Positions 26,016 to 34,114 of a DNA stretch of 46,313 bases are shown in pieces. Each line of letters begins with the position of its first letter. The first letter of the stretch is position 1. Made by a program: the position numbers and the translations under genes. Origin of the DNA: an uncultured Clostridia bacterium (GTDB lineage: Bacteria > Bacillota > Clostridia > TANB77 > CAG-508); contig CANQLH010000015.1 of the NCBI GenBank assembly GCA_947624655.1, positions 1-46,313 on the forward strand, given 5' to 3'. The notes under the pieces are model-generated. The model was not told where the DNA came from. It was given only the letters and a program-made list of their open reading frames with translations, and made no database searches.

Positions 26016-26291
26016 ATGAAAATTACAGAAAAAGAATTAAAAGAAAAAATAAAAATGCTTGAAAATAAAACTATAATAGTACAGTTGGATAATTTGCTGC
26101 AAGCAAGATTTGAATTTTATAATACACATATAAATTACAATGCAAAAACAGGTTTTTTACATATTGCAGATTCTAAAAATAATAATGAAATACAAATAAA
26201 TATTGCTTCAGCAATAAAGATGGATTTAACAGGTAGCTTGTTAAGTATTGAATTAGATAATTCAATAGAATTTAAGATTTTTAAAAAATAA
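26016..26291 (+). CDS. Small protein of the three-paralogue operon (3)
   Basis: 91 residues, unrecognised. MKITEKELKEKIKMLENKTI leads into IVQLDNLLQARFEFYNTHIN, FLHIADSKNNNEIQINIA and SLLSIELDNSIEFKIF, the same helix-then-strands layout as the two upstream genes. GAGGAGG lies upstream of the ATG. It is the last gene of the operon; a bidirectional terminator follows at once. Possible roles for such small cytoplasmic proteins on elements include counter-defence, but nothing here shows it. Confidence 0.7.
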   Translation: MKITEKELKEKIKMLENKTIIVQLDNLLQARFEFYNTHINYNAKTGFLHIADSKNNNEIQINIASAIKMDLTGSLLSIELDNSIEFKIFKK

Positions 26292-26298
26292 AAATTTT

Positions 26299-26334
26299 GG
26301 TACATAAGAATTGAAGTCTTATGTACCATTTTTT
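26299..26334. terminator. Bidirectional terminator
   Basis: GGTACATAAGA (26299-26309) pairs with TCTTATGTACC (26317-26327), followed by A-TTTTTT. It separates the three-paralogue operon from the convergent RHH gene. Confidence 0.85.
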
Positions 26335-26514
26335 CTATTCATCATCAAGGTTTCGTAATCCATACTCTATTATTTGATTAACAACAGAATTAAAGCTTAT
26401 ATCATTCTTTTCAGCTAAATCATTGATTTTATCAAATGTAACTCCACTTATTCGTATGGTTCGCGTAATAGTATCAGTTGACTTATTATCGTTTTTTATC
26501 TTTAATTTTTCCAT
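26335..26514 (-). CDS. Ribbon-helix-helix regulator (CopG/Arc type)
   Basis: 59 residues from ATG 26514 (GGGGAGGAG upstream; the longer frame to 26538 runs through that site). A polar tail is followed by TITRTIRISGVTFDKINDLA, NDISFNSVVNQIIEYGLRNL: the strand-helix-helix of Arc/CopG repressors. It is divergent from the zinc-ribbon gene, and a palindrome GTACACaaaagGTGTAC at 26571-26587 between them is a likely operator. Confidence 0.8.
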   Translation of the reverse strand: MEKLKIKNDNKSTDTITRTIRISGVTFDKINDLAEKNDISFNSVVNQIIEYGLRNLDDE

Positions 26515-26570
26515 TTTCTCCTCCCCGTATAAGTACATATTTATTATTACAAAATGTAATCATAAAATAA

Positions 26571-26587
26571 GTACACAAAAGGTGTAC
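26571..26587. promoter_or_regulatory. Candidate operator palindrome
   Basis: GTACAC and GTGTAC separated by AAAAG, in the divergent promoter region between the RHH gene and the zinc-ribbon gene. A related AAGTACA occurs near 26530. Binding by the RHH protein is inferred from position. Confidence 0.5.
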
Positions 26588-26652
26588 AAATATAAAAATA
26601 TGTGATATTATATTTGTAAAAGTAGAATTTTGTCGATTAAGGGGGTGGAAAT

Positions 26653-27201
26653 ATGGAAAAAAGATATTGTAAAAAATGTGGTAGAAAAATAGGTTGGGGC
26701 GAATATTCATATAATGGAGAATGTGAGAAATGCTATAAAAATAAGAATTGTAAAAGATGTATGAAAGAAATAATAGGAAATCAATCACATAATGGATATT
26801 GCGAACAATGTTATCAGATAATACAAAAGGAAGAAAATGAAAAACAAAAAAGGTATTGCCCAGCTTGTGGAAAAGAAATAGATGAAACAGCTAATATTTG
26901 CTTTAATTGTGGAGTAAATCCTAAAAATGTTGAAAATAAAAGATATTGCTATTATTGTGGTAAAAAAGTAAATGAGGAACAAGTAATTTGTTTAAATTGT
27001 AAACAAAGTTTAGAAGGTATTTCTGCCAAAAGTATAAGTGGTGTTGCATTAATAATAAGTTTCTTATTTCCAATTATAGGACTTATAATTTATGCTGTTA
27101 ATATAAACACGAATAAAGAATTAGCAAATGCTTGTGCAAAATTTGCATTATGCAGTTTGGTAATATGTGTAATTGCTTATATATTATTGATATTTAATTA
27201 A
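26653..27201 (+). CDS. Zinc-ribbon membrane protein
   Basis: 182 residues. The N-terminal two thirds carry four Cys-rich ribbons: RYCKKCGRKI with CEKCYKN; CKRCMKEI with CEQCYQ; RYCPACGKEI with ICFNCGVN; RYCYYCGKKV with ICLNCKQS. The C-terminal third has two membrane helices (ISGVALIISFLFPIIGLIIY and LCSLVICVIAYILLIF). Such double-zinc-ribbon membrane proteins are common in Firmicutes with unknown function. GGGGGTGG lies before the ATG. It leads a run of three membrane-associated cargo genes in the same direction. Confidence 0.85.
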   Translation: MEKRYCKKCGRKIGWGEYSYNGECEKCYKNKNCKRCMKEIIGNQSHNGYCEQCYQIIQKEENEKQKRYCPACGKEIDETANICFNCGVNPKNVENKRYCYYCGKKVNEEQVICLNCKQSLEGISAKSISGVALIISFLFPIIGLIIYAVNINTNKELANACAKFALCSLVICVIAYILLIFN

Positions 27202-27263
27202 AAATTGACAAACAAAATTAGAATTTAAAAATTAAAAAATATAAAAAAAGGAGATTAAAAAAC

Positions 27264-27746
27264 ATGGAAAATAAAAATAGTAATAAAAAAATTTTTATAA
27301 TAATAGCAGTTGTGATTTTTGTTGGGATAACAGCAATTATAACAATTAATGCAAAAAATAATAATAGCAGTGATAATAACATTAATGATACTAATATAAA
27401 AGCTAGTTTAACACAAATACAAGTACAAAATCTAGTTATGGAAAAAGTAAACAACAATGATATTTATATAAATGATGTAGGAAAAATAAAAAGTATAGAA
27501 AATGTTAAGTACATCGAAACTATTGATAATATTGAATATTGGAAAATGGATTTAGAATATGAATTATCAAGTTTGAGTGCTCCAATAGGAAAAAATTATT
27601 CTGGAACAAGTTTAAAGGGTACATTCTGTTTTGCATATAATACGGAAAATAAAAAATGTTATGAATATATGTTTGAGATGAATGACTATGAAACATTAAA
27701 AGGTTGGTCAAAAACTAACAAAAATAAGGTTAATAGTTGGAAATAG
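27264..27746 (+). CDS. Membrane-anchored protein, cargo gene
   Basis: 160 residues, not recognised. A Lys/Asn-rich N-terminus and one membrane helix (KIFIIIAVVIFVGITAIITI) are followed by an extracytoplasmic domain with many Asn and mixed strands (YWKMDLEYELSSLS, FCFAYNTENKKCYEYMFEM). AAAGGAG precedes the ATG. The next gene starts about 15 nt after its stop and shares the N-terminal plan, so both probably act at the membrane together. One CGG straddles ACG-GAA. Confidence 0.75.
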   Translation: MENKNSNKKIFIIIAVVIFVGITAIITINAKNNNSSDNNINDTNIKASLTQIQVQNLVMEKVNNNDIYINDVGKIKSIENVKYIETIDNIEYWKMDLEYELSSLSAPIGKNYSGTSLKGTFCFAYNTENKKCYEYMFEMNDYETLKGWSKTNKNKVNSWK

Positions 27747-27761
27747 GAGATGTAAAAATAT

Positions 27762-28955
27762 ATGGAGAAAAAAAAGAATAATAAAAAAATTTTTATAATA
27801 TTGGGAATTATTTTAATATTGATTATATTAGGTTGCTTGCTATTTTTTATAAAAAAATCCCATAAAGAAACTAATGAATCTATACAGGAAAGTATTATTT
27901 TTAGTGATTATGAAATGGCTTCAATAAAAGCTATTACAGATTATAAAACAAAAATGAAAAATCCAAATTCTTTGGAAGTATTTGAAATAAGAGTATATAA
28001 GAAAAATGCTACTGATATTATAATTGACTGTAATGAAATTCTTGAAAATGGAAAAGGAGAAAGAAAACTAATAGAGTATGTACTTGAAGATAATGGAAAT
28101 GTAACATACTTAATAAATACTTCTAAAGCAGGTCAAACATCTTCTAACTTTGGTGAACAAATGCAAATAACTATTGCAAATACAATAAAAAGTCAGTGGG
28201 AAACAGATACAGATTATACTTTAATAGACAAAGAAAAAGTATTAAAAAATTTAGATAATGAAAATATTAATTCTACAATAAAAGTGGAAAATATTGATTT
28301 TTCAAAATTAGAACAAGCAATTTCAAATAAAGATTTAATAAATGCTGTAAACGAGCACGAAAGAATAACAAAACTAAATAAAAATAAAGAGGATACAGAA
28401 AAATTTGCAAAAATAACAAATGATTTACAAGCATTAAAAGATGAAAAAAAAGCAGAATTACTAACAAAAGTTGATTCTTCTTATGATGATATGACACAAC
28501 AAACTTCTTATGATTTTAAAGGATTTAATGAATATCAAGAAAAATATGTAAAAGAGGCTTTTAATAGTGGAGAAAAAGTAATAATTCAGCCTGCTATAAT
28601 TAGCAAAGAAGATAATATAAATTTTTATATGATTTTTACTCTAATAAAAGATAATTGGATTTTTTTTGATAGCATGATTTTTAACATAGATGGCAAAATC
28701 ACAAATATTTCAAGTAGTAATTTTGATAAAACAACTCAAGTTATTGGAAATGGTATGGTAGGAGAAGTAGCTGGAATGTATTTGCAAAAATATCCTATGT
28801 TTAATGCACTAGTAGAGCAAATCATTAGAGGCAATGAAATAAAAATAAGACTAGTAGGAAAAGATGCAAGGGGCAACGTGGATTTTACTTTAACACAAGA
28901 AGATAAAGAAAATTTTAAAACACTTTATGAATTGTCAATGTGTCTACAAAATTAA
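27762..28955 (+). CDS. Membrane-anchored protein with coiled-coil stretch, cargo gene
   Basis: 397 residues, not recognised. MEKKKNNKKIFIILGIILIL begins a single N-terminal membrane helix. The external part has an N-terminal globular region (SDYEMASIKAITDYKTKMKN), a charged helical stretch around residues 180-235, and a C-terminal mixed domain ending KTLYELSMCLQN. No catalytic motif. A terminator follows at 28954-28973. The gene is the last before the right-end noncoding region. Confidence 0.75.
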   Translation: MEKKKNNKKIFIILGIILILIILGCLLFFIKKSHKETNESIQESIIFSDYEMASIKAITDYKTKMKNPNSLEVFEIRVYKKNATDIIIDCNEILENGKGERKLIEYVLEDNGNVTYLINTSKAGQTSSNFGEQMQITIANTIKSQWETDTDYTLIDKEKVLKNLDNENINSTIKVENIDFSKLEQAISNKDLINAVNEHERITKLNKNKEDTEKFAKITNDLQALKDEKKAELLTKVDSSYDDMTQQTSYDFKGFNEYQEKYVKEAFNSGEKVIIQPAIISKEDNINFYMIFTLIKDNWIFFDSMIFNIDGKITNISSSNFDKTTQVIGNGMVGEVAGMYLQKYPMFNALVEQIIRGNEIKIRLVGKDARGNVDFTLTQEDKENFKTLYELSMCLQN

Positions 28956-28980
28956 AGAGGGACTTCCCTCTTTTTCTTTT
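28954..28980 (+). terminator. Terminator of the cargo operon
   Basis: AAAGAGGGA/TCCCTCTTT stem (28954-28973) followed by a T-rich run. Confidence 0.8.
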
Positions 28981-29816
28981 AAAAAAAAATACATCTCTGG
29001 CGCATGACGTTGACCGTGAGTAAATGTTTTTAAGTGAGTAATGATTTTATATATGTCTTAAAATAAAACGTCTTAAATTGGCTATTATAGATAAAAATAT
29101 TTTAAAAATTTGTAGTTGAAAGTACAGTAATATCAACGACTTTAACATTCTATAAAATCAAAATTTTATAAATTATTCATCTAAAATTTTTCCTTTATTT
29201 TTTCAAACCAATTAATTGGTCTAATTTTTTATTTTTCGTCACCATGGTGCACTAGATTTTTTATTTTAATTCAGCCTGCTGAATTGGACTTCTAGTATAT
29301 ATTCATTTTTTTATCGGTTGGTTTTAGTTTTCTCACCAGTGAGAAAACTAAACTTCCTACTTTCAAAATATCTCTGCAACTCTTCATATTCTTCACTCCC
29401 GATATATTAATTCCATATCTAACGCCATTTTCGTTTTTCACCTCCTCATTTTTTCCGCACGTGCGGAATTTTTTGAATTTTTTGTTTTCTATATATATTA
29501 TAAAAATTTTATAAAATTAAAAATATTGAATAAAGTATTTTGCGAATTTATGGACTAGTTTATAGAGTTTATGAACGTATAAAAGTCCTTAACATTCATT
29601 TCAGAATATGATTATAATTAATAAAGATTATTAGATAGCAAACTACTGTTATAAGTTCTAATGAAGTTCTAATGAACATTATATGTTTTTAAAAATTTAT
29701 TAAACATAAGTAATATAATAAAAAAATTCGTTATTGATTTAAAAATCAACACTTTTCCCCCATCTTAAAAATCATAAAAAATTAATATAAGTTCTTAAAA
29801 GATACACACTCTATCT
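28981..29816. other. Right-end noncoding region with a palindrome cluster and arm sites
   Basis: No convincing gene. Five short perfect or near-perfect palindromes lie between 29207 and 29468: ACCAATTAATTGGT (29207-29220), CACCATGGTG (29240-29249), AATTCAG/CTGAATT (29268-29285), a 14-bp stem TTTAGTTTTCTCAC (about 29323-29352) and TTCCGCAC/GTGCGGAA (29453-29468). Two GTTCTAATG arm sites are at 29655-29674. A minus-strand stretch with GAGGAGG near 29440 could start a short frame, but it is not supported enough to call. Confidence 0.5.
29655..29674 (+). promoter_or_regulatory. Right arm-type integrase sites
   Basis: GTTCTAATG at 29655-29663 and 29666-29674, matching the pair next to the integrase stop codon at the left end, with 11-bp rather than 12-bp spacing. 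Confidence 0.65.
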
Positions 29817-29870
29817 GTCTTAGGAACCAGTGTCAACGACGTGGGGGTTCAAGTCCCTTCATCCGCACCA
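29817..29870 (+). other. attR: tRNA-Leu 3' fragment
   Basis: 54 nt matching the 3' part of the tRNA at 17684-17737 at 46 positions. The first 16 nt (GTCTTAGGAACCAGTG) and the last 11 nt are identical, while the variable and T-arm positions differ. It marks the right end of the element. The divergence shows that the two copies come from different tRNA-Leu alleles. Confidence 0.8.
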
Positions 29871-30032
29871 GACACAATTTTCGTCGAACTTTTTAGAAGT
29901 CTTGATATAACTTAGTTACAAGATTAGAAAATTTTGATGAATACAAAAATCTTATTCCAACTCTTATGGGTTGGAAATTTTTTTATCCATCCATGCTCCC
30001 ACTATATTTGTTCCACATCTATTGTAACACTA

Positions 30033-30944
30033 TCATAATAAATATATCGTATTTATGCCATCTTCATATCTTTTTAAAACTATACACATATATAAAATAA
30101 TTATTTCTAAATTATATTTATTATTATAAATATTAATATCTGAATTGCCAAAAACACCAGAATCATGTGTTTCAGCTATTAATTCATTAGTATTAGTATC
30201 AATTAAAATACAGTCTAAGTTGATTAAATGTTTCTCATCAAAAAAGTTATTATTAAACTGCAATGGCAAACCAATAATTTTTACTACCTCTCCTTTTCTA
30301 GAGGCTAAATCGTATAAATTAAATGTAATTTGAAAACTATGTCCATTATTTAAAATAATTGTCCATATTTCCTGCCCATTTTGAAGATTAGATAAAGTTG
30401 GTTTCTCTACTTTTATTTCAGCAATATCATTATTATATGGATCTATAATTGAATATTTGCTCCAGATATCTGAGTATGATATACTTAATTGAGAACACAT
30501 ATATAATAATTCACCATTTTCATTACTTAAGTAAAAATTTTTTTTATATTTACGAAATGTTTTAAATCTATATATATTATTTGACATTTTTTTAACAAAA
30601 AATTGTCTTAGAAGTATTTTAGATGAATTATTTACTATTATGTCATATTTTTCTTTACTTGGAATAGTCATATTTAAATGATTACACTTTTGAATAGCTT
30701 TTCTATTAACATAATTTCTCCAAAAAAGAACCCTTATAAAAAATATGAGGTAAATAAAAGAGCAAAATATTGTAGGATACAAAAAAGCAGATTTCTCAAT
30801 GTCTAAGTTTTCTAAACTGTTATTTGTTCCATCTATATATATATTTATTTTGATAAAAGCGTAAAATATAATAATCATAACAATATTAATAATAATTATT
30901 TTTTTTAAAAATTTTAGTAAATCCTTAATTTTTTTAGATTTCAT
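30033..30944 (-). CDS. Membrane protein with C-terminal beta domain, unknown
   Basis: 303 residues, not recognised. Two N-terminal membrane helices (IIIINIVMIIIFYAFIKI and FLYPTIFCSFIYLIFFIRVL) precede a soluble part rich in strands: FKTFRKYKKNFYLSNENGEL, YSIIDPYNNDIAEIKVEK, WTIILNNGHSFQITFNLYDL and a final hydrophobic helix. The alternation 'element of the ligand, then d..n..iaei' is reminiscent of the tubby-like/LURP-one scramblase fold, but only weakly. It lies just beyond attR. No ribosome-site or codon oddities. Confidence 0.65.
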   Translation of the reverse strand: MKSKKIKDLLKFLKKIIIINIVMIIIFYAFIKINIYIDGTNNSLENLDIEKSAFLYPTIFCSFIYLIFFIRVLFWRNYVNRKAIQKCNHLNMTIPSKEKYDIIVNNSSKILLRQFFVKKMSNNIYRFKTFRKYKKNFYLSNENGELLYMCSQLSISYSDIWSKYSIIDPYNNDIAEIKVEKPTLSNLQNGQEIWTIILNNGHSFQITFNLYDLASRKGEVVKIIGLPLQFNNNFFDEKHLINLDCILIDTNTNELIAETHDSGVFGNSDINIYNNKYNLEIIILYMCIVLKRYEDGINTIYLL

Positions 30945-31365
30945 GTTTACAATCCCCCTATTATTTTATTGTATAGTTTGTAATTTCTTTATAATAATCA
31001 AAAGGTATTTGATTTTTTCATTTAACACTATACTACAAATTTAACTAAAATACAAGTGAACGAAACAAATTTTTGATAAAATATTATTTTCCTTTACTAT
31101 TGCAATTTATCAAAAATATGATATACTTTAATAAATCAATTTATATTTCACACTCTTTTTATCAATATTATGAATTTTTAATCTTATAATTTATTTCATA
31201 ATCACTTCTTTTTAATACCTAATAAACAAATTTTAAATCCATGGTATCATTTAACATTATACTGCCATAATCTAATTTTTTATTGCATATTTTCTTAACC
31301 TTTAGCATAAACTATTACTAAAATTTTCAAATTTTACTATATTCTATATATTCACAGGAGGTTTT
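30945..31365. other. Divergent intergenic region, nothing else seen
   Basis: About 420 bp of very A/T-rich DNA between the membrane-protein gene (minus) and yaaL (plus). The AGGAGG ribosome site of yaaL is at its end. I see no RNA gene, strong hairpin or repeat. Confidence 0.5.
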
Positions 31366-31647
31366 ATGGTCTACGAAAAATATATAAAAGAAAATAATTA
31401 CTTTTTTAAAAAAGATTCTATTCCAAATGAAGATTTAATCAGAAGTATAATTAAAACTCGCGAGGATTTAGAAAACGCAAATAAAAACTTTGAATTTGCC
31501 GAAGGAGATTTAATTGATTATTATCTTTATCAAATCAAAGCTACCCAATCAAAATATAATTATTTAATAAAAAAAGCAAAACAAACTGGCTTATTAGTTA
31601 CTATGATAGATGAATTGAAGGTCAAAGGTTTAGACGAAGCCATATAA
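31366..31647 (+). CDS. yaaL: YaaL/DUF2508 family protein
   Basis: 93 residues: SIIKTREDLENANKNFEFAE then DLIDYYLYQIKATQSKYNYL and IKKAKQTGLL, the helical DUF2508 pattern of B. subtilis YaaL. Its role is unknown. It precedes bofA as in B. subtilis, which supports both calls. AGGAGG is 7 nt before the ATG. Confidence 0.85.
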   Translation: MVYEKYIKENNYFFKKDSIPNEDLIRSIIKTREDLENANKNFEFAEGDLIDYYLYQIKATQSKYNYLIKKAKQTGLLVTMIDELKVKGLDEAI

Positions 31648-31723
31648 TTTTATCTTAACATTTTCGAATAAATTTCTTTTCTTAATCATAAAATGTACAA
31701 AATAAGGACGAGGTGATTAAGAA

Positions 31724-31984
31724 TTGGAACTTATTAATATTTTAACTTATATTTCAGGTCTTGCCATTATTTTTGTATTATGTAGAATTTTTATAGTACC
31801 ACTAAAAGTTATGTTGAAACTTTTTCTTAATTCTTTAATAGATGCTATAATTATTCTTATAATTAACTTTGTTGGTAATTTTTTTAGTTTTCATATTGGT
31901 CTTAACTTCTTTACCATAATATTTGTAAGCTTACTTGGAGTTCCTGGTGCAGTACTTCTTACAGTAATTAAACTCTTAATTTAA
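31724..31984 (+). CDS. bofA: BofA-like inhibitor of pro-sigma-K processing
   Basis: 86 residues, almost all hydrophobic, with membrane segments LTYISGLAIIFVLCRIFIVP and IIILIINFVGNFFSF, and the C-terminal GVPGAVLLTVIKLLI that is typical of the family. BofA holds the SpoIVFB protease inactive in the forespore membrane until the sigma-K checkpoint is passed. TTG 31724 is chosen because GGACGAGGTG lies about 10 nt upstream and no ATG fits. Confidence 0.85.
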   Translation: MELINILTYISGLAIIFVLCRIFIVPLKVMLKLFLNSLIDAIIILIINFVGNFFSFHIGLNFFTIIFVSLLGVPGAVLLTVIKLLI

Positions 31985-32103
31985 ATATTATATTGCAACC
32001 TCCCATTTTCTTTTCAAAAAGGGGACTTGCTACTTTTTGCATATTATGATAATATTATATAATAGTTTTTATTTACAAAGAATTAGACTTAGGGAGGTAT
32101 CAT

Positions 32104-33945
32104 ATGTGTGGAATAGTAGGATATTTGGGAAGTTCTAAAGCATGCCCTATACTTATAAATGGTCTTTTAAAATTAGAGTACAGGGGCTACGATTCTGCTG
32201 GAATTTCCACAATAGAAAACAATAAAATTATGTGTATAAAAAATAAAGGTCGAGTAAAGGAACTTCAGAATATAGAAGAAATAAATTCTCTAAATGGTTC
32301 TATTGGTATTGCTCATACTAGATGGGCAACACATGGCAAGCCATCTAGTATAAATGCGCATCCTCATCTTGATAATAGCAAAACTTTCTCTGTTGTACAT
32401 AATGGAATAATAGAAAATCATAGAGAATTAAGAACTTTTTTAAATAATGCAGGATATACTTTTCTTTCAGAAACAGATACTGAGGTAATTCCAAATCTCA
32501 TACATTATTACTATTCTAAAGAAGCTTCTAATGAAGCTAATAGATTTGTAAAATCTGTAAAAAAGGCTGTTCAAGATTTAAAAGGAAGTTATGCTATTGC
32601 AGTTATTTCTTCATTAGAGCCTGATAAAATCATTGTTGCAAGAAAAGATAGTCCACTTGTTATAGGGGTAAAAAATAATGATAAATATATAGCTTCTGAT
32701 ATTCCAGCTATTTTAGAATATACAAATAATATATATATATTAGATGATGGAGATATTGCAGAGCTTTCTTCTAACCAAATAACTTTTTATGATAAAAATT
32801 TTAATGTTGTCAATAAAAATATTGAAGTAATAACTTGGGATGCAAAATCTGCATGTAAAAATGGTTATGAAGACTATATGTTAAAAGAAATATATGAACA
32901 GCCTACTGCTATAAGAGAAACCATAGGAACTATACTTGATGATTGCAAAAAATGCAATTTTGGTAATATAAATATTACAAAAGATTATTTGGCAAGCTTA
33001 TCAAGAATATATATTATCGCCTGTGGAACAGCTATGCATGCTGGTCTTGCAGTTAAGCCTATTTTTGAAAGGCTTACATCTATTCCAGTAGAAGTTGATG
33101 TTGCCTCAGAATTTAGATATAGAAATCCTCTTATTGATGAACATACATTGATTATTTGTATTAGTCAATCAGGCGAAACAGCAGACACAATAGCTGCTCT
33201 TAAAAATTCAAAATTATGTGGTTGCAAAACTATTGCAATTTCAAATGTTATAGGAAGTTCTATTTCTCGTGAAGCAGACTTTACGCTATACACTCACGCT
33301 GGGCCAGAAATTGCTGTTGCATCAACTAAAGCATATACTTCACAAATTACAATACTTGCCCTACTTGCAATTTATTTTGCAGAGGTTTTAGAAAGGCATG
33401 AAGATACTATAATACAGAATTTAAAAGAAGAAATCTTAGAGCTTCCTTCTAAAGTAAGTATAATTTTAGAAAATACAGATTTAATAAAAGAATTTGCAAA
33501 AAAAATATATAAAGAAAAAGATTTATTCTTTATTGGTAGAAGTGTAGATTATGCAACTACTATGGAAGCTTCATTAAAATTAAAAGAAATATCATATATA
33601 CATTCAGATGCATATCAATCTGGAGAACTTAAACATGGGCCAATTGCTTTAATTGAAGACGACGTAACTGTTATAGGAATAATAACTGATAAAAGGCTTG
33701 TTGATAAATCAATTAGTAATATTCAGGAAGTTATAACTCGTGGAGCTAAAACACTTATTATAACTAATCAAGAAATAAATAATGAGATATTCCCAAACAT
33801 TGTACATATTCCAAAAGTAAATCCGCTTCTATCTCCTATACTTTCGATAATTCCGCTTCAATTACTTGCTTATTATGTGTCAAAAGAAAAGGGATTAGAT
33901 ATAGATAAGCCTAGAAATCTTGCAAAATCTGTAACTGTGGAATAG
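32104..33945 (+). CDS. glmS: Glucosamine-6-phosphate synthase
   Basis: Makes glucosamine-6-phosphate from fructose-6-phosphate and glutamine, the first step to UDP-GlcNAc and the cell wall. 613 residues: catalytic Cys2 in MCGIVGYLGSS, HTRWATHGKPS, the NTN-hydrolase glutaminase domain to about residue 240, then two SIS domains (IACGTAMHAGL, ISQSGETADTIAAL) and the C-terminal KPRNLAKSVTVE. GGGAGG precedes the ATG. I did not find the glmS ribozyme core in the about 120 bp upstream. There is no CGG in the gene. Confidence 0.97.
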   Translation: MCGIVGYLGSSKACPILINGLLKLEYRGYDSAGISTIENNKIMCIKNKGRVKELQNIEEINSLNGSIGIAHTRWATHGKPSSINAHPHLDNSKTFSVVHNGIIENHRELRTFLNNAGYTFLSETDTEVIPNLIHYYYSKEASNEANRFVKSVKKAVQDLKGSYAIAVISSLEPDKIIVARKDSPLVIGVKNNDKYIASDIPAILEYTNNIYILDDGDIAELSSNQITFYDKNFNVVNKNIEVITWDAKSACKNGYEDYMLKEIYEQPTAIRETIGTILDDCKKCNFGNINITKDYLASLSRIYIIACGTAMHAGLAVKPIFERLTSIPVEVDVASEFRYRNPLIDEHTLIICISQSGETADTIAALKNSKLCGCKTIAISNVIGSSISREADFTLYTHAGPEIAVASTKAYTSQITILALLAIYFAEVLERHEDTIIQNLKEEILELPSKVSIILENTDLIKEFAKKIYKEKDLFFIGRSVDYATTMEASLKLKEISYIHSDAYQSGELKHGPIALIEDDVTVIGIITDKRLVDKSISNIQEVITRGAKTLIITNQEINNEIFPNIVHIPKVNPLLSPILSIIPLQLLAYYVSKEKGLDIDKPRNLAKSVTVE

Positions 33946-34064
33946 GAACAAAGCGCCTCGGCGCCCTTTGTTCTTGCCGATTTGATTTCCCGACTAGAGG
34001 GAGGGAAACTCAAAGGCTGCGTTCAGCCTTTTAATAGGAAATTTCTTTGAAATTTCCTATTAAA
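33946..34064. repeat. Palindromic intergenic element, family B, copy B2
   Basis: It begins one base after the glmS stop codon. Hairpin 1 GAACAAAG/CTTTGTTC, middle stem TTTCCC/GGGAAA, and long stem TTTAATAGGAAATTTC/GAAATTTCCTATTAAA. The middle-stem bases differ from B1 and B3, but pairing is kept. Confidence 0.8.
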
Positions 34065-34065
34065 C

Positions 34066-34109
34066 AAAAAGAGAAATAATACTTTTTTATAAATATTATT
34101 TCTCTTTTT
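34066..34109. terminator. Bidirectional terminator between glmS and ksgA
   Basis: AAAAAGAGAAATAATA (34066-34081) pairs perfectly with TATTATTTCTCTTTTT (34094-34109), between convergent genes. Confidence 0.9.
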
Positions 34110-34114
34110 GTTTA

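Larger units (their letters stand above)
17684..29870. mobile_element. Integrative element in tRNA-Leu, about 12.2 kb
   Basis: Bounded by the tRNA 3' part (17684-17737) and a second, diverged tRNA-Leu 3' fragment (29817-29870). The integrase lies next to the tRNA and reads towards it, with paired GTTCTAATG arm sites near both ends (17802-17822 and 29655-29674). The element encodes integrase, excisionase, a DUF3102 protein, a replication initiator, a DNA methyltransferase, a RadC-like protein, a bS6 homologue, a second tyrosine recombinase, small operon proteins and membrane-anchored cargo. I see no type IV secretion genes, relaxase tra cluster, capsid or terminase, so it is probably mobilisable or a satellite rather than self-transferring. 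At least six of the 17 CGG recoding sites are inside it. Confidence 0.85.

Noticed and set aside
29290-29430. Minus-strand short frame near 29420 (MALDMELIY...) that also contains an in-frame CGG and could be an 18th site
   Set aside because: The ribosome site is about 12 nt away, another frame overlaps it, no motif is recognisable, and the region is full of palindromes. Not counted.
31985-32103. glmS ribozyme/riboswitch upstream of glmS
   Set aside because: Only about 120 bp of mostly A/T-rich DNA, and I could not find the conserved ribozyme core by eye.
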